From the NCBI GenBank assembly GCA_023630585.1, contig CM042542.1, positions 24,200,850 to 24,264,849 of the forward strand: a stretch of 64,000 nt of DNA. The letters are read 5' to 3'. Source of the stretch: Cranoglanis bouderius. Its lineage: Eukaryota > Chordata > Actinopteri > Siluriformes > Cranoglanididae. The first letter of the stretch is position 1. Each line of letters begins with the position of its first letter. The position numbers and the translations under genes are program-made. Below are positions 1 to 10,109 of the stretch, piece after piece. The notes under the pieces were generated by a model. That model worked only from the letters and a program-made list of their open reading frames with translations, made no database searches and was not told where the DNA came from.

Positions 1-149
1 CTGCAACAATTTTAATGGACCCGACTATTTGTAAATTGCAGCCTGTGAATAACCTAACCTAAAATCTTTGTGACTCTCCTAATACGAAGGTTGGTGTTGT
101 TTGGCAGATACCAAGCGTTGTATGTCAGGCTAAAGAGAGGAAAGTTGCA

Positions 150-960
150 AACGGTGATCAGGCTCAACGTTAAGCTTATTCAGGTATTTTATCTTGAGTG
201 CCACCAATGCAGAAAATCCAGCTTTGCATTAATATGTTGTCGGAAATGGCATCAAAAATCTCAGAGCTTTGTCTGAAAGATCAGGACACTCTAATAGAGT
301 ATGAAAAAAAAATCTGTCAAAGATTTTTGTGAAAACATTCATTTTAAAGCACTACCACAAGACGACAGCTCCCTCGCACAGGTTCACGAAAGGATTTTCT
401 GACAACTGGCTCTTCAGACCTTGGAGTTGCTCTTCAATCCATTTTGCAACCAAGGTGGGTAGGCTCATGGCTTCTTCTGTCAAATAATCTGACAAATTCT
501 TGAAGACTCGAGTTCAGTCCATTTAAGTGATTGAAAATGTCAGAAAGGTAGGACAATTATGTGGTCCGAAAGTTGAAATTTTGAGTCAGATAAAAAAAAA
601 ATCAGTGCTTCATTACGTAATTGGAAGAGAGGAGTAAACACCCTGCCCCGAGAAAGCCATCGTACCTCAGTGTGTAGAACTGAGCTGAACATGGTCCCTG
701 CCCACAGAGAACTCCAAATAAACCTGACTGAAGAGGCTTAGTCTTTATGAAATTGACTATTTTAACTGCCTCGTCCAAGACACACTTGAGATCTGTGGAC
801 ATCTTCTTGGAAGCTAGTGCTTCCCGATGTAAACTGCATTGGATGGGGGTCATGAGCAGACAACAGTTTTCACACGTGCAATGATGCCGTTGAGATGCCC
901 CACCATCGCTCTTGTAATGTTTGTGCTCATCTTCAGATGCTGAAACAGTGAACAGCACAC
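150..960 (-). pseudogene. hAT-type (ZBED/FAM200-like) transposase relic
   Basis: The minus-strand frame at 602-958 contains a stretch (REALASKKM, then DEAVKIVNFIKTKPLQS, then LFGVLCG) that I recognise from the RNase-H-like part of domesticated and free hAT transposases of the ZBED5/FAM200/GTF2IRD2 kind, where 'hREAL..KKMP..L' precedes a 'LLLHTEVRWLSRG' block. The downstream block is degraded here (FYTLRYDGFLGAG). A weaker minus-strand continuation (IFNHLNGLN-like) can be read to about position 480, broken by stops and frame changes. No start, BED finger or terminal dimerisation domain is visible, so it is a decayed internal fragment. The short plus-strand frame at 70-276 is a shadow. Confidence 0.6.
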
Positions 961-1676
961 CTCTGGGAGAGTAGGAGCACTAGAGAAATGATACTGTTCC
1001 TTTCAGTGCTCCAAATGACATGAAATATTACACACTGTGTTTAAGTTACTAGTTTAAAACATTTAGTAACAGATCTGCAGACCCATATACACCACACAAT
1101 ACTAAATACATAACACTGTGTGAAGCAATTACTTATTACTGAATCATTTACCTTCTCTCCTTTCATATTTACATGAAGAAGGACAGCAGAGGCAGAGGTG
1201 GTGTGGATGTGGTTTCCATAAGGAACACAGAAGAGAGTAACATTAGTGATTAGTGGAGAAGAAAACATTAATTGTGTTGTGTGCTGTGTGGATGATAAAT
1301 GTTTAGCTGGAAGGTTTCTTCAGGTCAGTGAGACGGTGATAATTGCACTGAGCCTGATGGTGGCAGCCCCCCTGCTGAGATATTCCTCTGATGGGGGACC
1401 AAACAGGAAGTGCACAGCAATCCATAAAAGAAAAAAAGAACAGAAAAGCACAGCCACAGTTAAAGGTTCTGTATAAATCAATACATCAACTAAATTCCAG
1501 ACGTCATACTAATGTAACTGTTCATCTTGTATCAAATATCAATTTCCTTCATTCACATTTCAGACTATAAAGGTCAGAATTAGAGAACTTAATGTTTATG
1601 ACCGCATGACGGTGAAAGGTCACTATGGCCTTATCATGAGTTTTTATTAATTCTGTTTTTTATATCCAGGCAAATA
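961..1676. other. no recognised feature
   Basis: A+T-rich intergenic sequence. Only short open frames on both strands, with no recognisable domain, splice pattern or repeat. Confidence 0.5.
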
Positions 1677-2220
1677 CAGAGCCCTCCACTAATATTGGCA
1701 CCCTTGGAAAATATGAGCAAAAAAGGCTGTGAAAAATTGTCTTTATTGTTTAACCATTTTGATCTTTTGTTCAAAAAATTCACAAAGATACTCTGCTGTC
1801 ATGGATATCAAACAATTGCAAACACAATGCAGGTTTATAAATAAAAAAAAAAGTTAAATATAGGTTTACAACTATTATTGGCACCCCTATGAATTCATAC
1901 GAGAAAAATATATTTGAAGTATATTCACACTGATATTTTACATTTTCAAGTATTTTTTTTTTTTAAGAGTTTCCAGGAACAGGAAATTGTTCAACCATGA
2001 CTTCCTGTTTCAAAGGGGTATAAATATGAGGTAATATACCAAGGAATATAGCTGTGATGTGCGCCAAATGGTTGTTGAGCTTCACAAAATGGGAAGTGGC
2101 TATAAGAAAATAGCACAAGCATTGAAAACGCCCATTTCCCCCATCAGGGCAAAAATTAAGAAGTTCCAGTCAACTGGAAATGTTATGAATCAACCTGGAA
2201 CTGGACGTGTGTCTATATTG
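1677..2220 (+). mobile_element. 5' fragment of a Tc1/mariner element
   Basis: It starts just after a TA (1675-1676) with the terminal repeat CAGAGCCCTCCACTAATATT, a familiar fish Tc1 terminus. The transposase N-terminus follows at about 2059-2210 (MRQMVVELHKMGSGYKKIAQ, with PIRAKIKKF and QPGTGRVS), which is the paired helix-turn-helix DNA-binding part. The element stops at the TA where the next Tc1 element begins. Its catalytic half and right terminus are not found beyond 5776, so it was truncated in addition to being interrupted. Confidence 0.8.
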
Positions 2221-2433
2221 TACAGTGGGGGGGGGGGGGGAGTATTTGATCCCCTGCTGATTTTGTACGTTTGCCCACTGACAAAGAAATGATCAGTCTA
2301 TGATTTTAATGGTAGGTGTATTTTAACAGTGAGAGACAGAATAACAACAAAAACATCCAGAAAAACACATTTCAAAAAAGTTATAAATTGATTTGCATTT
2401 TAATGAGGGAAATAAGTATTTGACCCCTTCGAC

Positions 2434-2932
2434 TTAGTACTTGGTGGCAAAACGCTTGTTGGCAATCACAGGGGTCAGATGTTTCTTGTAGTTGGCCACC
2501 AGGTTTGCACACATCTCAGGAGGGATTTTGTCCCACTCCTCTTTGCAGATCATCTCCAAGTCATTAAGGTCTCGAGGCTGACGTTTGGCAACTCGAACCT
2601 TCAGCTCCCTCCACAGATTGTCTATGGGATTAAGGTTTGGAGACTGGCTAGGCCACTCCAGGACCTTAATGTGCTTCTTCTTGAGCCACTCCTTTGTTGC
2701 CTTGGCTGTGTGTTTTGGATCATTGTCATGCTGGAATACCCATCCACGACCCATTTTCAATGCCCTGGCTGAGGGAAGGAGGTTCTCACCCAAGATTTGA
2801 TGGTACATAGCCCCGTCCATCATCCCTTTGATATGGTGCAGTTGTCCTGTCCCCTTAGCAGAAAAACACCCCCAAAGCATAATGTTCCCACCTCCATGTT
2901 TGACGGTGGGGATGGTGTTCTTGTGGTCATAG
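2434..2932 (-). pseudogene. Tc1-D transposase, catalytic C-terminal half
   Basis: The frame shows the Tc1 catalytic core: MLWGCFSAKGTG, then VFQHDNDPKHTAKATKEW with the second catalytic Asp, then SPNLNPIDNLW where the catalytic Glu of NPIENLW is replaced by Asp. It ends in the usual ...RFATKY tail. The reading frame is uninterrupted for 148 codons, but the gene is split by the LTR and the N-terminal half is frameshifted. The Glu-to-Asp change keeps an acidic residue, but the copy cannot be functional in its split state. Confidence 0.88.
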
Positions 2933-2936
2933 GCAG

Positions 2937-4449
2937 TGTAACGAATTCAAAGGCATTACTAACATTATTCTTTTCCACCAGAATAATGAAATGGATCAAC
3001 TTTAAACATGAAATGAAACAGAAGCGCATGCTTGGATTCAAATCACCTTTTTAAAGGAGACAAGTTTTAAAGCATTCCCGCGTTATCTACCAGAATGTGT
3101 AGTAACTCGGATGAATCTGCAACATTAAAAAGTATTCTCCACCAGTTACAATTTATGTAACAAATAAAAAAAAGAAGTTTAACACGTTTAAATGTATTCT
3201 CCAATTTATGTAAGGAATTAGCTCGAATGGCGTGAAATATATCTATATATCTAATCAATGCGTGTTGTGACCAGTTATAAATATACATCAGCCAGGAAAG
3301 GGAATTCATGTAGGTGCACATATACATATAGATAATTAACTACAACGGATTATAATTAATTATGACTATGTATGTGGCCTAGATCAGCTTTATGAACTCT
3401 AAAGAGGGAGTTTATCCTTCTGGCCAGGAAGAATTAACTCACGAAGTTTGTCATTAAAGATTAGAGCGGGTAATCGAGATCGCAGCGTTTAATTGACTCA
3501 TCACGTCAACAAAATAGAGAAAATCAAGCGTGGGATAATAGATTTTAATAGCTATATGTGACTATGGATACACACGACTAACTCTAAGCAAAACATACAT
3601 ATATACACATCTATATACAGGGAGAGAAAAGGGATAGAGAGAAAGTAATGAAAGAAAGGGAAGCAGACAAAAACACAACTATTTAGCCTTTTTCAGAACC
3701 AGCACGAACTTAATTCTCCTGTAACACAGGGGTCCAATCTTAAACGCAGATATAGATCATTAACTATACTTGCATAGCCTCAAGGTTGAGAGTTTGTGCG
3801 AGGTCATGTAGAGTTCGCTGGTTCATTGTGAAGTTTGAAAAGGCGTGAAGAGGTTGCATCCTTTGTCCGGGAGAGAGATCCTGGTTTCCTCTTCCCGGGG
3901 CACGTGGCCCCGGGGGAGAGAAACCGGAAGGAGTGTAGAAGAGAGGAGTGAGAAGTGAAGTCTAACTTGAGTTGAAGTGGAGCGTGGTGTTGTTTTAAAG
4001 ACAACACCAATGCACACGCCTCTTTGGGCTATTGGCCAATCAGGAAGTTGGGTTTGCATGTCCGGATGACTCTCTTTGTCTGGTCTCGGACCCTAATTTA
4101 AATGTCCAGGGAGGGGCTGCTTTATACCGTGTTATAAATGAAATTACGAGAAAACATGAAATAATGTATCCCATTGCAATGTGATATGCATAATCAATCC
4201 GGGTATCTCGAGACAATTAACTACATACCAAATTCGATGGATTTGTAAAGAATATAAATAAAACCTGGCTACAGACATTTAAAATGATATGCTAAATTAA
4301 AACTATCTAAAGTCATTAAGGTTAGTTACATAGACACACAATATACATAAGCAAGATAACATCACACTATTTAGACATCGAATAATTACATATAATTACA
4401 CTTTACATTGAAAAGAGAGAGATTTCTCCATTGTGTGTGTAAGGTAAGC

Positions 4450-4495
<46 letters not shown>

Positions 4496-4895
4496 GTACG
4501 TCCAGAAGAGGGGGCTGGCGTTCTTCTAATGTCCCACCGGTCCTTGGTCACCTCAGGGTGACCTTTAGGGAGGACGTTTTCTCCTCTGCCCTGCTAATTC
4601 TGAGGCTAAATCATGTTACAGAGATTAGATCAGAGATTTACGGGCCCTTGGTCGGAGTTTTGGTGGACCCCTGCTGACGAACTAATCATGAAGTTTCCCA
4701 GACGTTCAGTCATCAAAGGTTTCTTTTATTGCAGGGGTAGGTCCTGTGTGGGTCCCAGAGAGACTTTTTGCATTCCAAAGGGCATCTGGCCACAGGAGGC
4801 CTCTCAGGGTTACTCTAGGTCACCTGAGTGGTGAAACTTTCTATGTTTCATTTGGGTTAATTTAGAAATCAGTTTGAGCATAGTCATACGCTACA
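2937..4895. mobile_element. solo LTR (long endogenous-retrovirus-like LTR, copy 1)
   Basis: A 1959-bp insertion beginning TGTAACGAATT and ending ...CGCTACA. It is flanked by a 4-bp direct repeat GCAG (2933-2936 and 4896-4899) and lies inside the Tc1-D transposase gene. It shares many blocks with 60405-62195, including the sequence around 3215-3260, the 'ccagaagagggggctgg' block at 4502 and the end 'gaaatcagtttga'. No gag, pol or env frame is present, so I read it as a solo LTR. The start motif recurs at about 3154 and 3208 (TGTAAC/TGTAAGGAATT), suggesting that the first 270 bp is an extra segment absent from copy 2. Confidence 0.78.
4450..4490 (+). repeat. (TG)n microsatellite inside the LTR
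   Basis: An uninterrupted run of about 20 TG units. The related LTR at 61.6 kb has only a short TG-rich stretch at the same place, so the expansion is recent. The cysteine/valine frame over it is an artefact. Confidence 0.95.
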
Positions 4896-4899
4896 GCAG

Positions 4900-5394
4900 C
4901 ATTCCTCCTCCTCCAAACACTGCGAGTTGAGTTGATGCCAAAGAGATCTGACCACACCTGACCACAACACTTTCACCCAGTTCTCCTCTGAATCATTCAG
5001 GCAAACTTCAGACGGGCCTGTACATGTGCTTTCTTGAGCAGGGGGACCTTGCGGGCGCTGCAGGATTTCAGTCCTTCACGGCGTAGTGTGTTACCAATTG
5101 TTTTCTTGGTGACTATGGTCCCAGCTGCCTTGAGATCATTAACAAGATCCTCTCGTGTAGTTCTGGGCTGATTCCTCACCGTTCTCATGATCATTGAAAC
5201 TCCATGAGGTGAGATCTTGCATGGAGCCCCAGACTGTGGAAGACTGACAGTTTCTTCCATTTGCGAATAATTGCACCAACTGTTGTCACCTTCTCACCAA
5301 GCTGCTTGGCAATGGTCTTGTAGCCCATTCCAGCCTTGTGTAGGTCTACAATCTTGTCCCTGACATCCTTCGACAGCTCTTTGGTCTTGGCCAT
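4900..5394 (-). pseudogene. Tc1-D transposase, N-terminal half, frameshifted
   Basis: It starts at MAKTKELSKDVRDKIVDLHK (Met codon near 5394), followed by GYKTIAKQLGEKVTTVGAII, the first helix-turn-helix of Tc1 transposases. The frame then shifts near 5260 to one reading LPQSGAPCKISPHGV, RNQPRTTREDLVNDL and ARLKFA, which is the second DNA-binding domain. Beyond 4997 stops appear, and sequence matching the linker to the catalytic domain (NxTxxxWxKVLWSD type) is visible but broken. It joins the catalytic half if the LTR is mentally removed. Confidence 0.85.
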
Positions 5395-5436
5395 GGTGGA
5401 GAATTTGGAATCTGATTGATTGATTGCTTCTGTGGA

Positions 5437-5547
5437 CAGGTGTCTTTTATACAGGTAACAAACTGAGATTAGGAGCACTCCCTTTAAGAGAGTCCCTTTA
5501 AGAGAGTGCTCCTAATCTCAGCTTGTTACCTGTGTAAAAGACACCTG
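5437..5547. repeat. long hairpin upstream of the Tc1-D transposase start
   Basis: Two arms of about 44 bp (5437-5480 and 5504-5547) are near-perfect inverted repeats: CAGGTGTCTTTTATACAGG against CCTGTGTAAAAGACACCTG and the sequence between. The 23-bp loop contains a direct repeat of CCCTTTAAGAGAGT. It sits about 45 bp upstream of the transposase ATG on the minus strand. Confidence 0.85.
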
Positions 5548-5776
5548 GGAGCCAGAAATCTTGCTGACTGATAGGGGATCAAATACTTATTTCACTCATT
5601 AAAATGAAAATCAATTTATAACTTTTTTGAAATGTGTTTTTCTGGATTTTTTGTTGTTATTCTGTCTCACACTGTTAAAATACACCTACCATTAAAATTA
5701 TAGACTGATCATTTCTTTGTCAGTGGGCAAACGTACAAAATCAGCAGGGGATCAAATACTTTTTTCCCCCACTGTA

Positions 5777-6314
5777 TATATACACACACAACTACAAACA
5801 GTTTTTCCCCTATGTTCTCCAAAACTAGGAGACACTAGGACACTGTATCACTCTATTAATACAAAACTCTATAATAAAGCTGAACTGTACTGAACACAGT
5901 GATGTACAAATCATTGACTTACTGCACTTAGTTTGCATCTAATTAAGTCTGGTAAGGTCTTGGTCTACTGTAGAGGAGATGAGCTTTATCATACATTTTA
6001 TGTAATATTCATTATATTTCTTCTCCTCATGTTGGAGAATGAATATAAGGAGACTCAGTTTGTGGTATTTATTGGTTTTATTGGCCTAGATATAATTAAT
6101 ATTAAACCCTGTGATAAATGTTGACTAAATGGAACAGTGTGATGGTTAAGTGATGTACAGAACACTGTGAGCTTATGTTCATCTGTTTTAATTTAAACTG
6201 GTTTTAAATGACAAGGTAAATGAGAGAAGCTTGTTTTCAGGAAAAGGCTCCAACATGCACTTTTAGTCCAGTATTTACACTGATACAGTGACCAGCTGCT
6301 AGACTCTCACTGGA

Positions 6315-6363
<49 letters not shown>

Positions 6364-7429
6364 AATAATAATAATAACAATAATAATAATTGTACATTCT
6401 TATACATGTTATACATAGTCCAGTGCTATGCACATTGCAGCTTATTGTAAGCTTATTAGTTCATTCTTTTATTGTTTTCACAGATGAACTGTTTCAGCTC
6501 CATCTTTAAAAAGATGCACAACCTGCTGTAAACTGTTTCACTGTCCCTTGTGCCCTATGAAATTGTTTAAACCAAGCAACCAGATGAAGGTTCCATCTCG
6601 TCCTTGACTCCTGTCCCTGACCCCGCCTCATCCCCAACACCTGTCTCCACCCCGAGTCCTGTCCAGGGATCGCTATGATTCATAGTGCAAGTGATGCATT
6701 TTATTTACAACCAGTGCAGCTATTTTTCCCAGTGAGTGGCCTAAAAGAGGCTCCTGGGAACTTCAGTGGAGAGGTGAACATAGAAGAGAAACTGAGTTTA
6801 TATCTAACAGAAAAGCTCTAATGAAATAATCTAATCTATTATAATAGATGAACATATATACAAAATATATAACAGTGTTTAGAACATTGATGTGGTTTCA
6901 TTACACCAGTCTCGTCACCATGACAACAGTGATTCACAACCTTTATTTGATTATCTTTTTATATGTATATCTAATATCTAATAGTATCTCTAAAGTAGCT
7001 TTAGTTTCTTATAGATGGAGGCAGTCATGGAGAGGAGTTTTGCTGCCCTACAGTGTGACAGGGTTTATTAATTAAATACGTCGTTTGTGTTGGAGCTCAT
7101 GACTCCAGAGGTAAGGTTTTAAGGTGTTTTTTAAATTATTGATATTTTAACATCTATCCATCTCATTATTTTTCCCTTTTTAAAACTGAATTACTCCCCA
7201 TCCTCATCATAAATCCCTCACAGCAAAAAACAAGAAGATGAGCTTCACATGAGTTTAAAGCAAACACAAGTTAGTTAATACAAGAATAAAGGTTTGTCAC
7301 AAACTGATCCCAAATCCACATCCATCAGTTTGTGTATTTTATTTTCAATGGATGAAATCAGTGAAGCTTTTTAATCCTTGAATATTTACATTACTGTATG
7401 TTTATATATATTTTTCTTGATTTTCTCTT
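5777..7429. other. no recognised gene
   Basis: A+T-rich sequence with one trinucleotide microsatellite (6314-6400). The short open frames at 5933 and 6848 have no recognisable domain. Confidence 0.5.
6314..6400. repeat. (ATT)n/(AAT)n microsatellite, inverted halves
   Basis: About 15 ATT units are followed directly by AAT units, so the two halves are complementary and could fold back on each other. Confidence 0.9.
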
Positions 7430-7590
7430 TACCTCGGGATGAGGTAGAGATTCACGGCCAGATGTTTTGTGGCCAGTTTAAGCATCACAAACAGCTCAGA
7501 TGTTGGAAAAAAGTTTACACAAAATCATTTCCACTCAATGACACTGCACGAGTAACAGCATTGTCTGCATGCCAGAAAAGAAAAGAAAAG
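7430..7590 (+). repeat. dispersed repeat R1, copy 1 (truncated)
   Basis: It shares long blocks with 26625-26990 and 43610-43905: 'gatgaggtagagatt', 'acggccagatgtttt', 'tggccagtttaagcatcac', 'cagctcagatgttgg' and 'agtaacagcattgtc'. This copy stops at the A-rich 'gaaaagaaaag' where a Tc1 relic begins. No protein coding is evident. Confidence 0.75.
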
Positions 7591-8510
7591 ACTCCAAATG
7601 GCTCTTTCTGCTGGTTTTTGGACTGAACATAACGCTTGCAGTTCAGTCCAAAAAGTTCAATCTTGGTTTCATCTGACCATAAAACCTTTTGCCACATGGC
7701 ATTAGAATCTTCCAAGAGTTTTTTCTCAAAGCTTTTTCAGAAGAAGCTTCTTTCTTGTCACTCTGCCATACAGGCCAGCTTTGTGTGAAGCTTGTGAGAC
7801 TGTTGTCACATGCACAGACCGACCAATCTCAGCCATAAGGTCTTATTAGTCCTTCAAAGTTGCCGTCGGCCTCTTGGTAGCTTCCCTGATCAATATCCTC
7901 CTGGCTCGGTCATCCAGTTTGGAGGGAAGGTCTGATCTAGGTCAAGGTGTCCATGGTGCCATACGGTTTCCACTTCTTAATAATGCTCTGAACGGTACTC
8001 AGAGGGACAGTTAAAGCCTCTGAAATCTTTTTGTATCCTTCTCCTAACTTGTGCCTTTCCACAACTTTGTCCCGGAGCCCTTCTGAAAGCACCTTTCTAA
8101 CCATGGTGTATTCTTTGCGCTGCCGTGCAGTAATGACATCATCATGGAACAGCTGGTTTTCTTATGAAGTGATCAAAACCACTGCAATTGATGTCAGGTG
8201 GGGGGCAATTAGTGTGTGTTGGTGTGTGATCTGGGAAGTGACTGGTTGTACCTGAGCAAGTTTATAATAGTTACTCTAAGGGGCTGATCACTTCTCCAAA
8301 CCAGGTATTTCACTAATTAAATTTTAATAATTGTTCAGAATTTTTTAAAATGTTATTTCCACTTAGATGTTGAGGGTTATAATGTGTAAATACAGCTGGC
8401 AAAAGTTAGATTTAATTTATTTTAATTTCCAGGGTGTAATGTGACAAAAGGTAAGGATTTTGACAGGGTATGATGATTTTCTATAGGTACTGTAGGCTGC
8501 CCATTGATTT
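7591..8510 (-). mobile_element. degraded Tc1/mariner element
   Basis: A minus-strand Tc1 transposase can be followed from a start at 8104 (MVRKVLSEGLRDKVVERHKL, then GYKKISEALTVPLSTV and IIKKWKPYG) through a broken middle to 7620-7715 (SNAMWQKVLWSDETKIELFG, which contains the first catalytic Asp in WSDE). The second Asp, the Glu and the C-terminus are gone. Frames are broken by stops from about 7940. The region 8380-8510 resembles the non-coding end of such elements, with no clean terminus. Confidence 0.8.
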
Positions 8511-8798
8511 AGAAAGTTGATCAAACTGACTGGAACTACCTGTACAATAAACTCTTTTCATTCACACAGAATCCAGTGTTCAGACTGACCATGGTATAAT
8601 AAGATAAAAGGCTTGTATAATTAAAACTTATTGCCTCTGATAGAGAAAAGTTGCACCCTAGTGAGAGAAAACAGAAAGCCCCCGGGGCTTTTATAAAGTG
8701 TTTGTGAGTAAATATGTGAGTAAAATTAGATTTATTGCCTCACTGTATGTCATTTTCTTAATTTTCTCTGTTCACCAGATCACTTACTGTTCACTTAC

Positions 8799-8945
8799 TT
8801 GAGCAGTACATGGTTCTTTGATTTTGCCCAGCAATGCCCTGAGAAGATGATGAGGTCTGCAGTGTGTCAGGCTTTTGTTTTGAACTGCACATCATCTTTA
8901 TTTCCCCAACAGTACCTTTTAGCTCCTGCACAACAGCATGCATTT
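8799..8945 (-). CDS. candidate exon of an unrecognised gene (downstream exon)
   Basis: The minus strand shows acceptor TCTGCTTTTCTCCAG before 8945 and a strong donor GTAAGTGA after 8799. In the phase set by the exon at 9163-9352 the frame stays open for all 49 codons (E-MHAVVQELKGTVGEIKMM, then a Ser-rich stretch SSSSQG and NQRTMYCS). Two exons with matching phases and good splice sites suggest a real gene or recent pseudogene. The Leu/Val heptad spacing suggests the end of a coiled coil. I do not recognise the family. BEN-domain and transposon-derived proteins often have this layout, but that is a guess. Nothing continuing it is found at lower coordinates, where a Tc1 relic lies. Confidence 0.45.
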
Positions 8946-9162
8946 CTGGAGAAAAGCAGAGAGATAAATCATGTTTCAATGCCCTGAATACAGGAGATAT
9001 TATGGATCTTAAATAAAATACAAGAGTGGTCAGAGAGACGACTGTCCCTGGCAATGACGGGTGAGATGTTGAGTCATTTTGTGATGATAATTAATCAATA
9101 CATCATTGAGAACTGTTGTTGAGAATTGAGATCAACTGCTGTGGCTTAACTAGATTTCATAC

Positions 9163-9352
9163 CTTTCCACATCCTTAGTTCTCTCTCCGCTTTTATTCGG
9201 CAGCGTCGCTCATATTTTAAATCTTCCTTTAGCTCTCTTATTTCATTCTTTAACTCCTCGATCTCCTCTGCCATTTCTGAACTCCGAAGTGTCTGAGGAG
9301 ACAGAGGACTTGGTCCATTTGATTTCTCCAGCACTCCCACAGGTTTCGGTTC
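9163..9352 (-). CDS. candidate coiled-coil exon of the same unrecognised gene
   Basis: Minus-strand acceptor ATACTTCAG precedes 9352 and donor GTATGA follows 9163. The open frame reads EPKPVGVLEKSNGPSPLSPQ, then EMAEEIEELKNEIRELKEDL and ERRCRIKAERELRMWK. The second half is a highly charged helix with clear heptads, likely a short coiled coil. The exon ends in phase 1 and joins in frame to 8799-8945. An upstream frame at 9403-9597 (CRWLKIKFKKIQK) has no convincing splice link and may be unrelated. Function unknown. Confidence 0.5.
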
Positions 9353-9744
9353 CTGAAGTATAGTATCAATTATTATGTATTCTAAATTACTGTAATGAAA
9401 CACTAAATAAATAAAGTAGATAACTGCTCGCCATAATTTGAGAGCAGCTTTCTTTCACTGCTGCCATTATCTTTTGTTGAATAATGTTTTTGGATTTTTT
9501 TAAATTTTATTTTTAGCCACCGGCACATTTTCCTGAAAATAGCATCACACAAAAAAGGAAAATATTCCTGAATAATCCAGTCTTGGAGTTTTGGCATGGA
9601 AACCTTCTGCGTTTAGTACACACCATACTGTGTTCACTGAAACCTCGTCACCAAGTCTTGCTGCAGGTCTTTTGCAGTCACCTGAGGGTTTTTCACAACC
9701 TGCCTTCTGACAAATCTGGGTGCAGCCGTTGATAGCTTCCTTTG

Positions 9745-10045
9745 TCTTCCCCGTTCAGGTATTTCATGTATTTTCTGCCCCTAGCCAGTTCAGGTATTTC
9801 ATGTATTTGTTTTGATGGGGTCAGTGGTAGCTCAGTGGTTAAGACGTTGGGCTACTGATAAGAAGATCGTGAATTCAAATCCCAGCACTGCCAAGCTGCC
9901 ACTGTTGGGCACTTGAGCAAGGCCCTTAACCCTCAACTGCTCAGATGTATTAATGAAATAAATGTAAGTCACTCTGGATAAGGGCGTCTGCCAAATGCTG
10001 TAAATGTATTTTCTGCCCCTACCCAGTTCAGGTATTTCATGTGTT
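9745..10045 (+). repeat. 35-bp direct repeats split by a SINE
   Basis: A unit of about 35 bp (TTCAGGTATTTCATGTATTT, then TCTGCCCCTAGCCAG) occurs about twice at 9755-9807 and again at 10005-10040. The SINE lies between the copies. Confidence 0.75.
9816..10006 (+). mobile_element. tRNA-derived SINE (family S1), copy 1
   Basis: The 5' end has a pol III box A-like sequence (TAGCTCAGTGGTTAAGACG) and a box B-like sequence (GAATTCAAATCCC). These are followed by the body 'ttgagcaaggcccttaaccctcaactgctcag' in pieces and the tail 'ggataagggcgtctgccaaatgctgtaaatgta'. The same family occurs inverted at 48333-48512 and truncated at 55257-55420. Confidence 0.88.
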
Positions 10046-10109
10046 CCAGCTCAAGCACACCTGGTGCAACTAATGAAGCCCTTGATTAGTCGCATCGGGG
10101 TGCTTGAGA

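Larger units (their letters stand above)
2223..5774 (-). mobile_element. Tc1 element (family D), split by a solo LTR
   Basis: The element runs from CAGTGGGGG (2223) to the inverted CCCCCACTG ending at 5774, with TA on both sides (2221-2222 and 5775-5776). Both ends share the subterminal sequence around 'gatcaaatact / agtatttgatc' and 'gtttgcccactgacaaagaaatgatc'. The transposase is on the minus strand: N-terminal half at 4900-5394, C-terminal half at 2434-2932. A 1959-bp LTR (2937-4895) sits between them. Without it the element is about 1.6 kb, normal for Tc1. A long run of G has expanded in the left terminus (2227-2240). Confidence 0.88.

Noticed and set aside
4408..4677. 89-codon frame with a cysteine/valine run
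   Set aside because: It is a translation of the (TG)n microsatellite inside an LTR.
9816..9900. tRNA gene
   Set aside because: Boxes A and B are present, but no cloverleaf closes and the sequence continues into a SINE body repeated three times in the window; the same applies to 54313-54420.
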